Positions 22,810 through 46,019 of a DNA stretch of 64,000 nucleotides are shown one piece after another. Location of the stretch: the NCBI GenBank assembly GCA_032358255.1, contig JAULBX010009438.1, positions 45,734 through 109,733 of the forward strand, read 5' to 3'. Under the pieces are notes generated by a model, which did not search any database, was not told the origin of the DNA, and worked only from the letters and a program-made list of their open reading frames with translations. The stretch's first letter is position 1, and the number at the start of each line of letters is the position of its first letter. The position numbers and the translations under genes are program-made. The stretch is from Heterotrichella gracilis. Its lineage: Eukaryota > Sar > Xanthophyceae > Tribonematales > Xanthonemataceae.

Positions 22810-25800
22810 ATGGACCCCCTGGTGCTCTTACGCGAGTTCACCATCAACAAGCAGCTCGACGACGTGCTGGTGGAAGGGGATCGAGTCCAGTTTGGGGACA
22901 AGTTCAGCTTCCCCAAATCCTCCGTCACAGCCTACAAGTCCCTCAAGGGAGCAGGGGATTTGTACACCCTCGAGACCCTGCTCCACTTCATCAAGAATGT
23001 GGGGCTGTCCGTGGGAGCGTATATCAAGGCAGCGCGGGAAGAGGGCATCAAGAGTGTGTCCACTCTCGACAGAAAGGTGCGGTCTAGGGCTGGTGCAGGG
23101 CTTGGCTTACATATGAGTGTGCTACCATATGCATGCATATGTGCTCAGCCTTGTATTGCCAACATTAGCAAGCACGGCAGGTGTGGTTGAAATTTCCGCC
23201 TTCTATCACTGATTGCCAACAGGTTGCACTGCTTTGCTGGTGACACAGTAGTGTATGATCCATCTGTGGTCTATGCACTCCCCTGCCTTCCACGCACCGC
23301 CGCGAATCGCCAAGCGAGTACTAACCTCTGTCAATATGCTTCCTCTCCTTACTGCATGGAACCTCACCTCACTGTACCCCTCCACCCACAGGATGTGGAG
23401 TCCTATCTGACTGGCCTACAAGCAACCTCAGACTTCATCCAGGCGGTGGCGGTGGGCCTGCAAGACCAGGTGCGGTATACCCTACAGGGCGTACCTGAAA
23501 CCCTACCATACCCTAAACTTCCAGCTGCAAATTCAGGTGGCGCTTGGCCTGCGAGACCAGGTACGGTGCCAGGCACCACTTTTAAAAGGGTCAAAATCCA
23601 GCTCTCTCGCCTTTGTGTTAGGGTGGTAAACATGCCAGTGTGCAAAACTGGGTCCTTCACTTTCTGCCCAGGATGGAGGATTTCTCCATAGCAGCACGCA
23701 TGTACGTGACCAACCTATTGTGCCGAGAGGACCAATTGCATTCTGCACTAGCGTAAACCCTAAGCTGACCCTAGCCTGTCCCTAAGCTGACCTAGCATCT
23801 GCCTAGCTTGACCCTAGTGCTGCTTGTGCCAGGCCCTTGCGGACGGAGACCAGCAGGAGCCTGCCAAGAAGAGGGCACGTATCGCACAGACAGCAGGTAC
23901 CTTGACGCAACCTCTGACCCTACCCTGACCCTAAAACCTAAAACCTAGCCCGCCAAGAAGAGGACACGCAAGCAATGCACAGCCAGCAGGTACCCAAATC
24001 CTTGCCTGACCCTAACCTGTCCGGGAACGAAACTACTGAATTGAGAACTGCCCTATGCATATTGCCACAATTCGGCAGCTCAGAGCGAGATGTCAAACAG
24101 GCTGTGCTTCTGGAGCGCAAGTAATTAACCAACAGTAAAATAATTAATAGAAATTAAAATAAATTGTGACAATTATCTAAAACAAATGTGTTAATATCAT
24201 ACCCCCCCGCAGGCGATGGCGATGATGCCGACCCCATCCTGCGTGAGATCCGGGCCTGCGAGCTGGTGCTGCGTGAGCGCAACACCATGATGCTGGTGCC
24301 GGGCAAGGACTTTAGGAAGGTGCTGGACGTGCTGCAGGTGAGAAAAAGGGCCACCTGAATACCCTTGGTTAGGGTCCCATCCTCAGGGGAATATTTGCAA
24401 ATATAAACCATGTACAGCCTGGCAAGGAAGCGACACAGCGAACCCGCTTTTTTTGGGTTTTAAACGCATGGTTTCTGTCAAGGACAGTGCATCGAAGGCA
24501 TTAATGCAGTTTTATCAGCAAATGTTTTTGTCAGTAAATCGTTTGTCTTTAGAATTGAGAATTAGCTGTTGGTATTTGGGTTGTAGACGGGATTACAAGG
24601 GAAGAATGATTTTATCTAATGCCCAACTCCCCTTTGCTGCAGGGCCTGAAGACTGCGCAGGCCAGCCGCCAGGCGCCGCCTCCAGGCTCCGCCCACAGGT
24701 CCGCCCCAGTTGACCACCACCGGGACTCACATCGGCGAGACAAGGTGGGGATGGGTGTAGCGCGTGAGGGGTGGGGGGTAGGGCGAGGCAAGATAGCCAT
24801 GGTGCTGCCAATGTGGTGGATATTCTTTCCTATGCACTTGGCGTGCGACACATGGCATGCTCTTGGTGTGTGACACATGGTGTTGGCATTTGGAACAGCA
24901 TTGGGGAGATAAGGCACAGCAATTGCATCGCGGCGCTTGTAAACGTGCATTTCCTGTAGCCATGGTGTATGCCAATGGACATTTGCCATGCGGTGTGATG
25001 GTGGCTGTACCTGGACACCCCACAAACAAAATGTATTGGTAAATTTTGCGAAGCGCTGACCGGTCACGCGTTGCAAAGGCCCTGCCAAAACCCTACGAAA
25101 TCTCTGACGCCCCCCCTGCCCCCGCAGCCCGCCGCCGCCATCCCCATCCTGCCCAGCAACCGCCACCTGCGGGGGACAGACAAGGACACAACCCTACAAA
25201 CCCTAGGGGCAGACGCATCCTTTGTCATCAACCCCTATGGGCCAGCAGCGGACGCGGGGGGTGCCAACGGAGGGGCGCCCCCCCCACCCCCCGGGGGCGG
25301 CCCCGCCCCCTCCCGCCCCCCATCCGCTGCCCCCCACGGGCATCGCAGCGGGGGCAGTGGGGGTTCGTCGCAGCACCGCTCGCAGCAACATCGGTGCGCG
25401 TGCATGTGGGGGTGTTGGGGGCACGAAAACCCTAAACCCTAGCCAGGGCACTACATGTCACAGCAAGAACAGCGGGCATACCACACAACGTTTACAATCA
25501 TGATTGCAATCAGGAATCATGATCATAATCTGGAAAGACGGGGACCATGATACAGCAGCCATCTGGCACGCACCCACCCCCGCCCCCACCCACCACAGGC
25601 ACCCCTCCTCCTCCGCCCCCCACCCCTCCACCTCCAGGCCCCAATCCAGCAGGGGTGGGGGTGCTGGGGCGGCCCCCCGATCCACCGGCATCCCAATCAT
25701 TGTGGTGCCAGCCGCACTCAGCTCTCGCGTCAACATGTTCAACGTGCGTGCGCTGCTTGAGGAGGGGGCGTACAAGACGTGGGAGGCGTGCCAGGCGGAG

Positions 25801-26802
25801 GGGGTGAAGAAGCAGTCGGTGCAGGTGGGTGGGGCTGGGGATGTGGCCTAGGGTGCAGGGTTGAAGGTTTTCATTGGCGAGTTGGGGACGTTGTTGAGGT
25901 GTGAGGTGCAGGCTTGGGCGGCTGGATAAAATGTTTGGCCTACCGTATATTTGTTGCCATGTAGAATCTGCACAGCAAGGCCCGGCTAGGGTTTCAGGGT
26001 TGCAGGATTCTCACCCGTGTTTCACCCCCATAGATCATTCACCACAAATTTAGCTGCAAGCAGCCCCTACCCTCCCCGGCCATGGCATGACCAAGGTGGG
26101 TGCATGCCTCTAGGGTCAAGTATGTAGGGTTTAGGGTTTTCACCCGTGCCCCACCGCCCCGCAGATCATCCACCGCAAGTTTGGGCGCAAGAAGCCCCTA
26201 CCTTACCAGGTGATGGACAAGTTCCCTGAGAACCCTAAGGACCAGCAGCGGGTGGTGGCCACGTTCTGCATCGGCAAGGCGTGGCAGTACAAGGACTGGG
26301 CGACGTTCAAGGTGAGGGGAGGAAACACATGGGTGGTGGGTGAGGTGGTGCAATTCTTGGAGGGAATGTCGGGGAGGGGGGGGGACTCCAGGGACCAGCA
26401 GAGGGTTTTGGTAGGGTTTCGGCGTGGCAGTACAAGGACTGAGAGAGGAAACGGGGATTTAGGGGGAGGAGTCTGGGGATAGTTGTATGCCATGCCTTGG
26501 AATATCATCTGCTGTACCCTGCGCCCCTCCCCGCGTACCCTTTTACGACCCCTCATACCCCACCCCACCCCCACCCCTTGCAGGGTGCCGACCAGGGCGA
26601 CCTGGTTGACCTGTTCCAGCACGTGCTGGGTGTGTACCTGCACTACCACGACGAGGCCGTGCCCCCCGCGGTCAAGTCATGGAACGTGCGCGTCATGCCG
26701 CTGCACCGCAACGACCGACACCGCGACGCCACGGTGGTGCACGACTTTTACAAGCTGCTCGACGCGCACTTGGCCACCACCAAGTCGACCCTGGCGTACT
26801 GA
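22810..26802 (+). CDS. CDC73: CDC73/parafibromin, Paf1 complex subunit
   Basis: Nine exons in phase: 22810-23076, 23392-23469, 23833-23896, 24213-24337, 24643-24744, 25128-25393, 25599-25824, 26165-26311 and 26584-26802, giving 497 residues, close to other CDC73 proteins. The Paf1 complex travels with RNA polymerase II and promotes histone modification and elongation. The N-terminus MDPLVLLREFTINKQLDD with YTLETLLHFIKN matches the conserved CDC73 N-terminal domain. A Lys/Arg patch (AKKRAR) may be a nuclear signal. The middle, about residues 230-320, is Pro/Gly/Ser-rich. The C-terminal Ras-like domain starts near IPIIVVPAALSSRVNMFNV, includes KFPENPKDQQRVVATF, and ends with a helix containing VVHDFYKLLDAH before TGA. 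Confidence 0.93.
26030..26100 (+). repeat. Copy of CDC73 exon 8 start in intron 7
   Basis: TAGATCATTCACCACAAATT here parallels CAGATCATCCACCGCAAGTT at 26162. The copy keeps the AG and about 50 bases of exon-like sequence but ends with an in-frame stop (TGA). Confidence 0.8.
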
Positions 26803-28013
26803 GCGAGGAGGGCGCATGTGTGCGCGGTGTGTGGTGTGTGTGCGCGCCATACCGCTGCATCAATATGACTGCCACCCGCGACCCCAGCCTTGCGCACACC
26901 CAGCAACTACAAAGTCAGCCCTGGCGTACTGAGCGGGCGTGGTAGCGGCGGGAGACGAGTGGGAGACGGGGTGTGCGTGGATTGGGAGGCCTGCGGGGGT
27001 GGGGGAGTGCACCTGTGTGGCATGCACGGGTGTGGGTGGTCCCCTGCCTGGCTGCTGTGGTGGGCTCACCACTTCTTGCGGGGGACAACAGGGGGTTGGG
27101 CGCGCGCGCAGGAGCAGGGTGATGGGTGCTGGCGTGACGCATGGCGGAGGTGGTGCGTGATTGAGTCATTGCAGCATGGGCGGTGCGCGCGGCCATGCCC
27201 TACCGAGCAGGCGCAGCGCGCCTGTAGGTTTAGGGTTGAAGGGTCAGGCGCTGCAAGTGCTTGCAGTGGCTGGACTCTTGATCCTTGCAACAATGCCCTT
27301 CACATCCCCTAGGATGGCCTACTGGCCCAGCACTTGTAGTTGGCTCCACCTGCAAGCCAAGGTGAAGCGAAGTTGGTCAAGGTTTAGGGTTTAGGGGCCG
27401 CCACGAGTTGCATTGAAGTTGACGGCCTGAATAATTGCCCTCCAGTGTGTATGCGTTGCAGACGCATACAATCTGTTCATGGCCCTTAAATGAGGATGGT
27501 GTTTTGAGCAAGCTTTTGGTCTGGGACAACGTGACTGATGGCCTTGGCTCATGATCGCACAGCTGTAATAGTGTAAAGTCAGTGGTCGACAATGTGTGTG
27601 GTCAGCAACGGTTTTAACCGAAAACTTGTTTGCATCAGCATCAAGACTTTGGGAAAACAGAGGTGAGACCTTTGTGTATATTGGCTATGATTTGTAAACT
27701 AATTAATTTGCGGAAAATAGACAATAGGCTGAAATAGGCCACAAAGCCTCGACTCGATTGCCTGTGGCAAACCATATATGTGTGTGATGGTGCACGTCAC
27801 GTCGACATGCAACGCTTATAAGCTTGCAGAACAAGTGCTGCAGACTTCAAAGTTTGTGATAGACATCCACAGCTCCCATTGCGCGGTCGGTGGTTGTGTA
27901 TAACCCTCCGAGTGCTGCTGAGTGCATGCACCATTGTACATATTTTATATATTGACACCCTGTGGCTGCGGGGCCTTGCAACCAACCTCTAGCCCTGTGC
28001 CACCTGCGCGCCG
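26803..28013. other. CDC73 3' flank and intergenic region
   Basis: Begins with a copy of the CDC73 terminal exon end, stop codon included (26845-26937: CTGGCGTACTGAGCG occurs at 26791 and 26923). The rest, more AT-rich after 27400, shows no supported gene. The KDM4 promoter should lie in the last few hundred bases. Confidence 0.5.
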
Positions 28014-35874
<7,861 letters not shown>

Positions 35875-38305
35875 TGGGGAACTACCCTGAGCTTCAAGCC
35901 CTAAGCACCCTCGGTTGGGGTTTGGCGGGAGGGACAGCAAGGGGGGGATACCCTAGGGTAGGGTTTTGAAACGGGACAGTGCTAGGCGAGCACCCTGCGC
36001 ATACCAACTGCGCGGAGGTTTGCCTAGGTTCGGAGTGTATGTGGGCGTTCAGGCAGGGCGGGGTCAGGTTGGAGGTTGAGAAGACCTGTGCAGGTGATTA
36101 TACTTTAGGGTTTAGGGGTTTGGGGTGTAGCCGGATGCCCAGTGGTTGGTTCCAAATGTGGAAGGGCGTGGAGGTTGGTACAAGATACAGTGTTATGCTT
36201 TACTATTTTCCAGCGAGTACGCCTTACCAGGTGCTGGCTGGATGCTTGGAGCCAGCAGTTTTGGGGCGTCTGCAGCTTGTGTGTGGGAGTTTTCATGTTT
36301 GGTTGGTGTTTTGAAAGTCTGACGCTTTGCTTTGTGATAGTTGTTGCTGCTCAAGCCACGTTTGCAACCGTGTTGTATCATGGTGCCTGTGGCTGGTTCC
36401 AAGTTTTATTGTAGAGTTTAAGGTTTAGGGTTTAGGGTTTTGCAGCTTGCGTTGGGGACCATGGTCGTTGGATGGTCAGTGAGGTGGGGGTTTCAGTTTA
36501 GGGTTTCGGATTGGGTTGAAGGGTCCTGACCAGCTGAAGCAGTCGACGGTGTAGGGTTTGAGGTTCTAATTCATAAAACCTAGCACAATTCCCACACAGT
36601 CCCCATGCATGGCGCATATGTGCGCTGTTTTTCCAACAAGTACGTACATATCTATGCGTTTGAGGTGTCATTGGTTGGCAGTTTGGGCGGCATTCGCAGT
36701 GGTCTGGTCAATGACATCTGATTCAGTTTACCAGAGATTTTGCGCCCTGGTTTCTGTAGCAAACGAAGCTTTCGCAGGTTGCTTTTGGCGTGGCGATGGC
36801 CCGCGCGCTTTCTACCTGACCGTTTGGCAAAGTTTCCTTCCAATTCTTTTTGCTTTCCAAGCTGCTTTGGAAAGCATTACAGCAGCTGCTTTCAATCCGA
36901 TGATCCATGTGTAGCCCTGAGGACATGCTGTAGGCCAGGCACCACAGTGGAGTATATGTTGTGGCTCAAGGCTCTAGCCTAGAGGCCCCAGGCAATTGAG
37001 GAGCAAAGGCACACACGCTTTCATATTATGGGTCCAGCAGCAATGCTACAAGTTGCCATTATAGATCTGTCGGTGGTTTGTTCGCACAGTACCCTTTGCC
37101 CCCCGCAATACACACTGACAGACAGTAAAGCCTATTAGTTTGAAACAATTTGAAGGGGCTGTGCCTGGTTACCCACGCGATGTTCTGGGTGCTGCCCAGC
37201 CAGTTTGCCAAATACATTTGCCATGTGCAAACATACCACAGTGTGTAATATTATACTGTCTGTGCTCAGCCTGGCTGGTGATGCCGCATGATTGTGCTGC
37301 AGTCCATGGGTGCATTGTGTTTCTTTTCAAGACACACTATTTCTGGCTGCAGCATGTGTAACAACAAAGCATGGCTATGCTTGGCATTAATGTCATCATG
37401 ATTGAATCAGATACGAGCAACCGGACAATTATTGCAGGGCTGCCCTAAGGGCAAGGCTTGGGAGCTTGCAAGACTGGGTATACCTATTTTACGTAGAAGC
37501 AACGAAGAATGCAATGGTCACAATCGATTTAATCCATTGCAGTCGTGGGATGGCAGTTCCCAGTTGTGAAAACTCTTCAACGATTGCCAAGACTGGTGTC
37601 ATATGGCAAGGCTTGACATTATACGGCAATCATTGCATTTGCTGCGCCTGGCGCGGGGTGGGGCCCGGCCACACACAGCCATTTTTTGTCATGTAATGCT
37701 TTCCTCAAAGGACTTCAAAAGCATATCATACTGACAAAAAAGATACACGAACTCATCGCTGCCAGTTTCAAGGCGCTACTGGTTTGAACAAGCGCTGGAC
37801 GCACACACATGGTTTACCATGTGGTGCACTACCACTATGGTATCCATTGAGCTGCTGTGTACAACTTCACAATGCAGTACTTTACAATAAGACTCCTTGC
37901 ATTACGCACTGCAATGCAGAGCTAGTGGGACCAACTGTAGTAGTACAAGACTGCAGTGAAACATGGAGGCAATGCTGGTGCCCCTCAATTGCTGCTGACA
38001 GTACAGTTGCGCAGTCCCATATCCAATGTGGCATGCGTTTTGGCGGTTGACCGCCCTGGGCCAAACTTGCTGTAGTTGGGCCGTCCAGTAGATTTGCAAG
38101 CTATGCCATGCCCCCACTACCCCAAAGCGATTGCAGACCTAACCCCCACCCATGACACGCCCTTGCCCGAGGCCAACCACCGCCCAAGCAGGAACCTCTC
38201 TCCCATCCCACTGCTGCTGGGATTGTGATCACAATCCCGGGATCTTGCATGTCCCGAGGGCTTCCCTGCAATCGCAATCCCCGCGAAAAGTAGGTTGAAA
38301 ACCCT
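35875..38305. other. Convergent intergenic region between KDM4 and GAPDH
   Basis: It should carry both 3' UTRs. A TTTAGGG cluster lies at 36420-36445. After about 36550 the sequence becomes AT-richer and simple. A 101-codon open frame at 36609-36914 has no family-like features and is not called. Confidence 0.45.
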
Positions 38306-41952
<3,647 letters not shown>

Positions 41953-42773
41953 CGTGGAGTTGGGTGTGGAGGAGGTGCTGGTGGTTCACGAGTGATGTGC
42001 TAACAACATGTGCGAAAGAACGTGCGAGGGTTTTGTACGGTGGTGGGTCGTGATGCTTTTTTGCAGCCCTTTCGCAAAGTCACGCCACTTTTGGATACGA
42101 ATCCCCACAGAATGGTCCCCAAGTAACCCCTGTCCCCAACACGTATCCCCAATTATTTCAGGTGCAGAAAGGGGAATTTACAGTAGGCGAGAGCCCTTGC
42201 AACATGGTGAGCCCACTTGCGTTTCCATGGTCATCAGGTACGGGATTTCTGGGTTTTAACGTTTCGTGTTTGCTTCTCCAGCTTCCCTTCTCCGCCGGGT
42301 GATACCCTAAACCCTGACACCCTAACCCACTGGCTTGCTGGTTTGCGCTGCTCCTGTTTCCCTGAAGCCCTAGTCATTGAAAAAAAATTGCCACCCGCAG
42401 CCTGATTACAATTGTTACTCGTTTTGGGCCCACCCCTCGTGCCCATTCCCCCGTTGCTCCCCATACCCTCCCTTAAATTGGTATTTTACTTTGCTTTATT
42501 CTATTAAATTGGTATTTTACTAAAGTAAAACAATATAATCTATTAAAGTATTCTACTTTGTACAACACTTTGCCTCATCCGTCCCCTCAAACCCTTGGGC
42601 TGTGTTCAACCCTTCCCACTGGGCTGTGCGCGTCCCCCCTCCCCCCCAAGCACTGCGTGAAGAACCCTCTGCGCTTTCCTCCCCCATCTGTGCATCCATG
42701 TCGTCCCCACATGTGGTGCACATCTGCGCTCCCCTGTGCCACTCCCCTGCAACCCCCCCAAAGCACGGCCCAC
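41953..42773. other. GAPDH promoter side and VPS25 3' flank
   Basis: An AT-rich block at 42470-42560 contains two direct copies of ATTAAATTGGTATTTTACT. A short copy of the VPS25 stop region (GCGTGAAGAA) lies at 42655. No gene is supported. Confidence 0.45.
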
Positions 42774-45338
42774 TCACTGCGTGAAGAATTTCACCCCCTC
42801 GTCATCAGTGGCGGCCCCCTTGAACAGCCTGCGCCAACCACACACACACATGCATCACCCACACACCCGCTATGGACCCAAATCAGATCCCAACCATGGC
42901 CCTACCAGCCACACACACCCCACACACAGTCATAGTGGTGTGTGGTTGAACATAGACACAACCTCGATGGCTTGAGTAACCCCTTGGCCTTGAATTCATG
43001 CATTCCAGACGTATTTCACAGCATACTCCAATCAGTCACACACGCCTCCTCCATTGGCTTGATTGTGGTGCAACCAAGTGGCTAATCCTCCAGCTAGTTA
43101 ACGGTTGGAGCATGTCGATTGCGCACCTTGCTTTGCCCTGGCCCTCCAGCACCTTGATGGCGCGCAGCAGCAGCTCCCGGGGCATACCCTCCACCTCTGA
43201 AACCAGGGGGGGCCTTGCGTCAATAGGGATAATCCAAACGCTCAGCCCTAAACCTGAAACCCTAAACCCTAAGCAGCGGCAGCGCCCCGCGCGTACCTTC
43301 CAGTTCTGATACAGGGGTGGGCTGGGGTCAGTAAGGCATACTCTAAACTCTCAACCCTAAGCCTGAAACCCTAAATCCTAAACCCTAAGCAGTAGCAGTT
43401 CCCCAGCTTTAACACAGGGGTAGGCGAGGGAGGGGGGAGGGCCTCCCGGAGGGGCATTGCATTGAATGTTCCATCGCTAAATCCTCTTTCATAACCAAGC
43501 GCACGTTGCATACTTCATCATTGTGAACTTTTTCATGCCTGCCCCCCCACCCATCCCCACCTGTGCCTCTGGACTCGTCCCCGGCCGATATCTCATCCAG
43601 CGTTGTCACCCCCTCCTCCATGCCCAGCCCCCTTGCCCAGCTGTACACAGTATCCGCCCACTCCTCCACGCGCTTCCACAGTATTAGGCACTGGGTGCGG
43701 GCCTTGTCAAGCCACAGGGCATTGCCTGGGAGTGAGCAGGTGGGGTTGGGAGTGAGAGAAGGCCGGGGGGTGGGGAGTGGCGGAGTGCAGGGAGTTGGGG
43801 GGGGATTGCAACTGGGTGCACATAGACCACTAGTTGGAACTTTTGTCAAGGCACAAAGCAGTGGCAATGGTAACAAGGTGCGTCGCAGCGCTGCTATTGG
43901 CAGGAACCCCGAGCGGGAATTTTCACGCCACGCGGTGGGGTGGGGAGAGGACATTAAGGTGGAGGGGTGGGGGGCACAAGGCATTGAGATGTTACCACCA
44001 GACACATGCGAACAAGTGGCAGGGCGTCTGGCAAAGCCTAGGTGCGCCTGACGATGGTTCCAGCAGAGGTGAGCTAGGATTTCAGATTTAGGGTGTAGGG
44101 TGAGGGTTGATCAGTTGAAGGGTCACGGTTTACCTCTGCTGGCCAGGTCTTCCAGGAAGAGGACCCTTGCCTCAGTTGTCAGGGACCCTGCAGGGGGTTT
44201 AGGGTTTAACGACTTGGGTGTGGCTGCTACTACGTTATCGCCAATGGCACTGCTGCCAATGGAGGCACTGCTGCAAACGAAGTGCATGACAGGCGTTGCA
44301 AATGGATGGCACCGTTGCAAATGGACGACAGAGTTTAGGGTTTAGATGTTAGGCTTTAGTGTGACTAGGCAGCAGGTAAGGGGTGCATGATATGGCCAAC
44401 GCCACAAAATAGCATAAGGGGGAATACGTACTGTCAATCTCCGTGTTTACAAACAGCGGGAAGTCATCCACAGATATGATGAAGGCCTGCAAGGGAATGA
44501 TGGCATTGGGGAATCAACTGGCAATACTGTCAGTATTAGTATACTATAAATTAAACTGCGCGGCGAGCACTGTGGGTGTGAGGGGTAAGGACATCCATAG
44601 AATCTCAACTTGTGGTGATCATGGCAGCTCAGGAGGAGGAAACAAACCAGTGCTGAAGAGAAATATTGCACCCACGAGGGGTGTTACAGAAGCTGAGATC
44701 TGGTGCTGCAGGGTGTGTTGTAGGACGTGTAGGGTATCACGTAGGGTATTCGAGCGCCCGCCTTGTGAGGATCAGTTGCCGCAAGGGCATTTCTATTAGG
44801 GTTTAGGGTATTCAAGTACCCACCTTGTGGTGCTTGCAGTAGCTGAGGATCAGTTGCTGCCAGGCCTGACGCTGCTTGGACTGCGTCTCTTTCACAGGTT
44901 GGAGCCTGGAGGGACGGTGGGTGCATCGCTCAGGGGCTTAGGGTTTAGGGTTTTTGGGCCAGGTTGTTGAGCAAAAAGCACCTGGCGCCGCCGGTGCAGT
45001 GCTGACTGCTAACATCGCGGCCTATGCAAGTAGTTTGAAATATAATAACCCTTTTGAGAACCGTGGGAAGTCCAAGATATTGCAAGCAATGCTGCAAGTG
45101 TACTGAATGCATGCGTTTAGCATAATTGGGCGCGTGTCCACGTGGTATTGAATCCACTTTTGGGTTTCGCCAGATGGCGTGTTCCAGCAGTTCAGGGACG
45201 GGTAAAGGACCAGGCATGCACTGTTATAAGCATCATATGCATGCATGCAATGTGGGCATGTCAACCACGACCTAACCACACTCACGTGAAGTATGGAGGG
45301 TAGTGATAGAAGTAAGGCAGGTTGAAGGGTGTCGCCAT
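42774..45338 (-). CDS. VPS25: VPS25, ESCRT-II subunit
   Basis: Seven exons in phase: 45286-45338, 44824-44905, 44432-44486, 44134-44187, 43561-43725, 43127-43196 and 42774-42828; 177 residues, the usual VPS25 length. VPS25 is the ESCRT-II arm, made of two winged-helix domains, that recruits ESCRT-III during sorting of ubiquitinated cargo into multivesicular bodies. The N-terminus has the aromatic-proline pattern FNLPYFYHYPPYFT that contacts VPS22/VPS36. Further blocks are QRQAWQQLILSYCKHH, LFVNTEIDRSLTTEA and, at the end, GMPRELLLRAIKVLEGQG then LFKGAATDDEGVKFF. Introns carry exon-end copies next to CCCTAAA runs. Confidence 0.93.
43255..43420 (-). repeat. Repeated CCCTAAA-plus-exon-edge units in a VPS25 intron
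   Basis: The acceptor edge at 43190-43215 (CTCTGAAACCAGGGGGGGCC) recurs at about 43300 (TTCTGATACAGGGGTGGGCT) and 43415. Units are separated by CCTGAAACCCTAAA and GCAGCGGCAG/GCAGTAGCAG tracts. Confidence 0.65.
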
Positions 45339-46019
45339 AGCGGCGGGCTGGCGGTGGCCACGCCAGCCGACTGGGGAAAGAAGGCTTTGCTAGATCTCAC
45401 ATGGCAGTGCAATCTCCCACTCTCGTTTGTTCGCTTTTTGGGCAAACCACTGTAGAGGTGTGAACAGCCTCTTCTCTGAAACTACCGTATCGAGCCGGCT
45501 CTAGATCCAAGTTTGGTGCAGCTATCACAGAGTCACAACAATGGGGCCTCTGCAAGGGGCTTGGGCGTGGGTGAAGGTTTGAATGCCTGTCACAGACCCA
45601 ACTGGCCTGAGGTGTAGAACCTATTTCTGGGAAGCACTTTGCGAAGTTTGAACCCAAAGACAAGCTGTCTGTCCTTCTCTATCCGACTGACCCAGTTCTG
45701 TGGTATCTACACTCAGCAACTCCACGAGTTGAGGTGTATTTGGGCCAGCACTGGGGTTATCGGTGATAGGTATCAGTACCTAAAAGGTTTCGGTTTTGCT
45801 TGTTGGGTCAATTGCGAGTATTGCTTAGTCAGAATACCATCGCCAGCCCAAATCGAGACGCTTTGTAACACTCTGCCTGGTGCCAGCGCTGGTCGAGCTT
45901 TCCCTCTAGAGCCCTGGGCTTGTCGTGGCATATGCATGGCATGGTGTCGACATAGGGTTTAGCCAGTCTCAGCGGGTAGCCATGGCGGACTAGGCGTCGT
46001 CGCCACACGCGCGTCTCCC
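45339..46019. other. Divergent intergenic region between VPS25 and PAN2
   Basis: About 680 bases hold both promoters. No TATA box is obvious; a TACCGTATCGAGCCGGCTC stretch near 45485 is simply GC-balanced sequence. No further gene is seen. Confidence 0.4.

Noticed and set aside
36609-36914. 101-codon open frame on the plus strand
   Set aside because: It sits in the KDM4-GAPDH convergent spacer, has no family-like motifs or splice context, and its composition is that of non-coding DNA.
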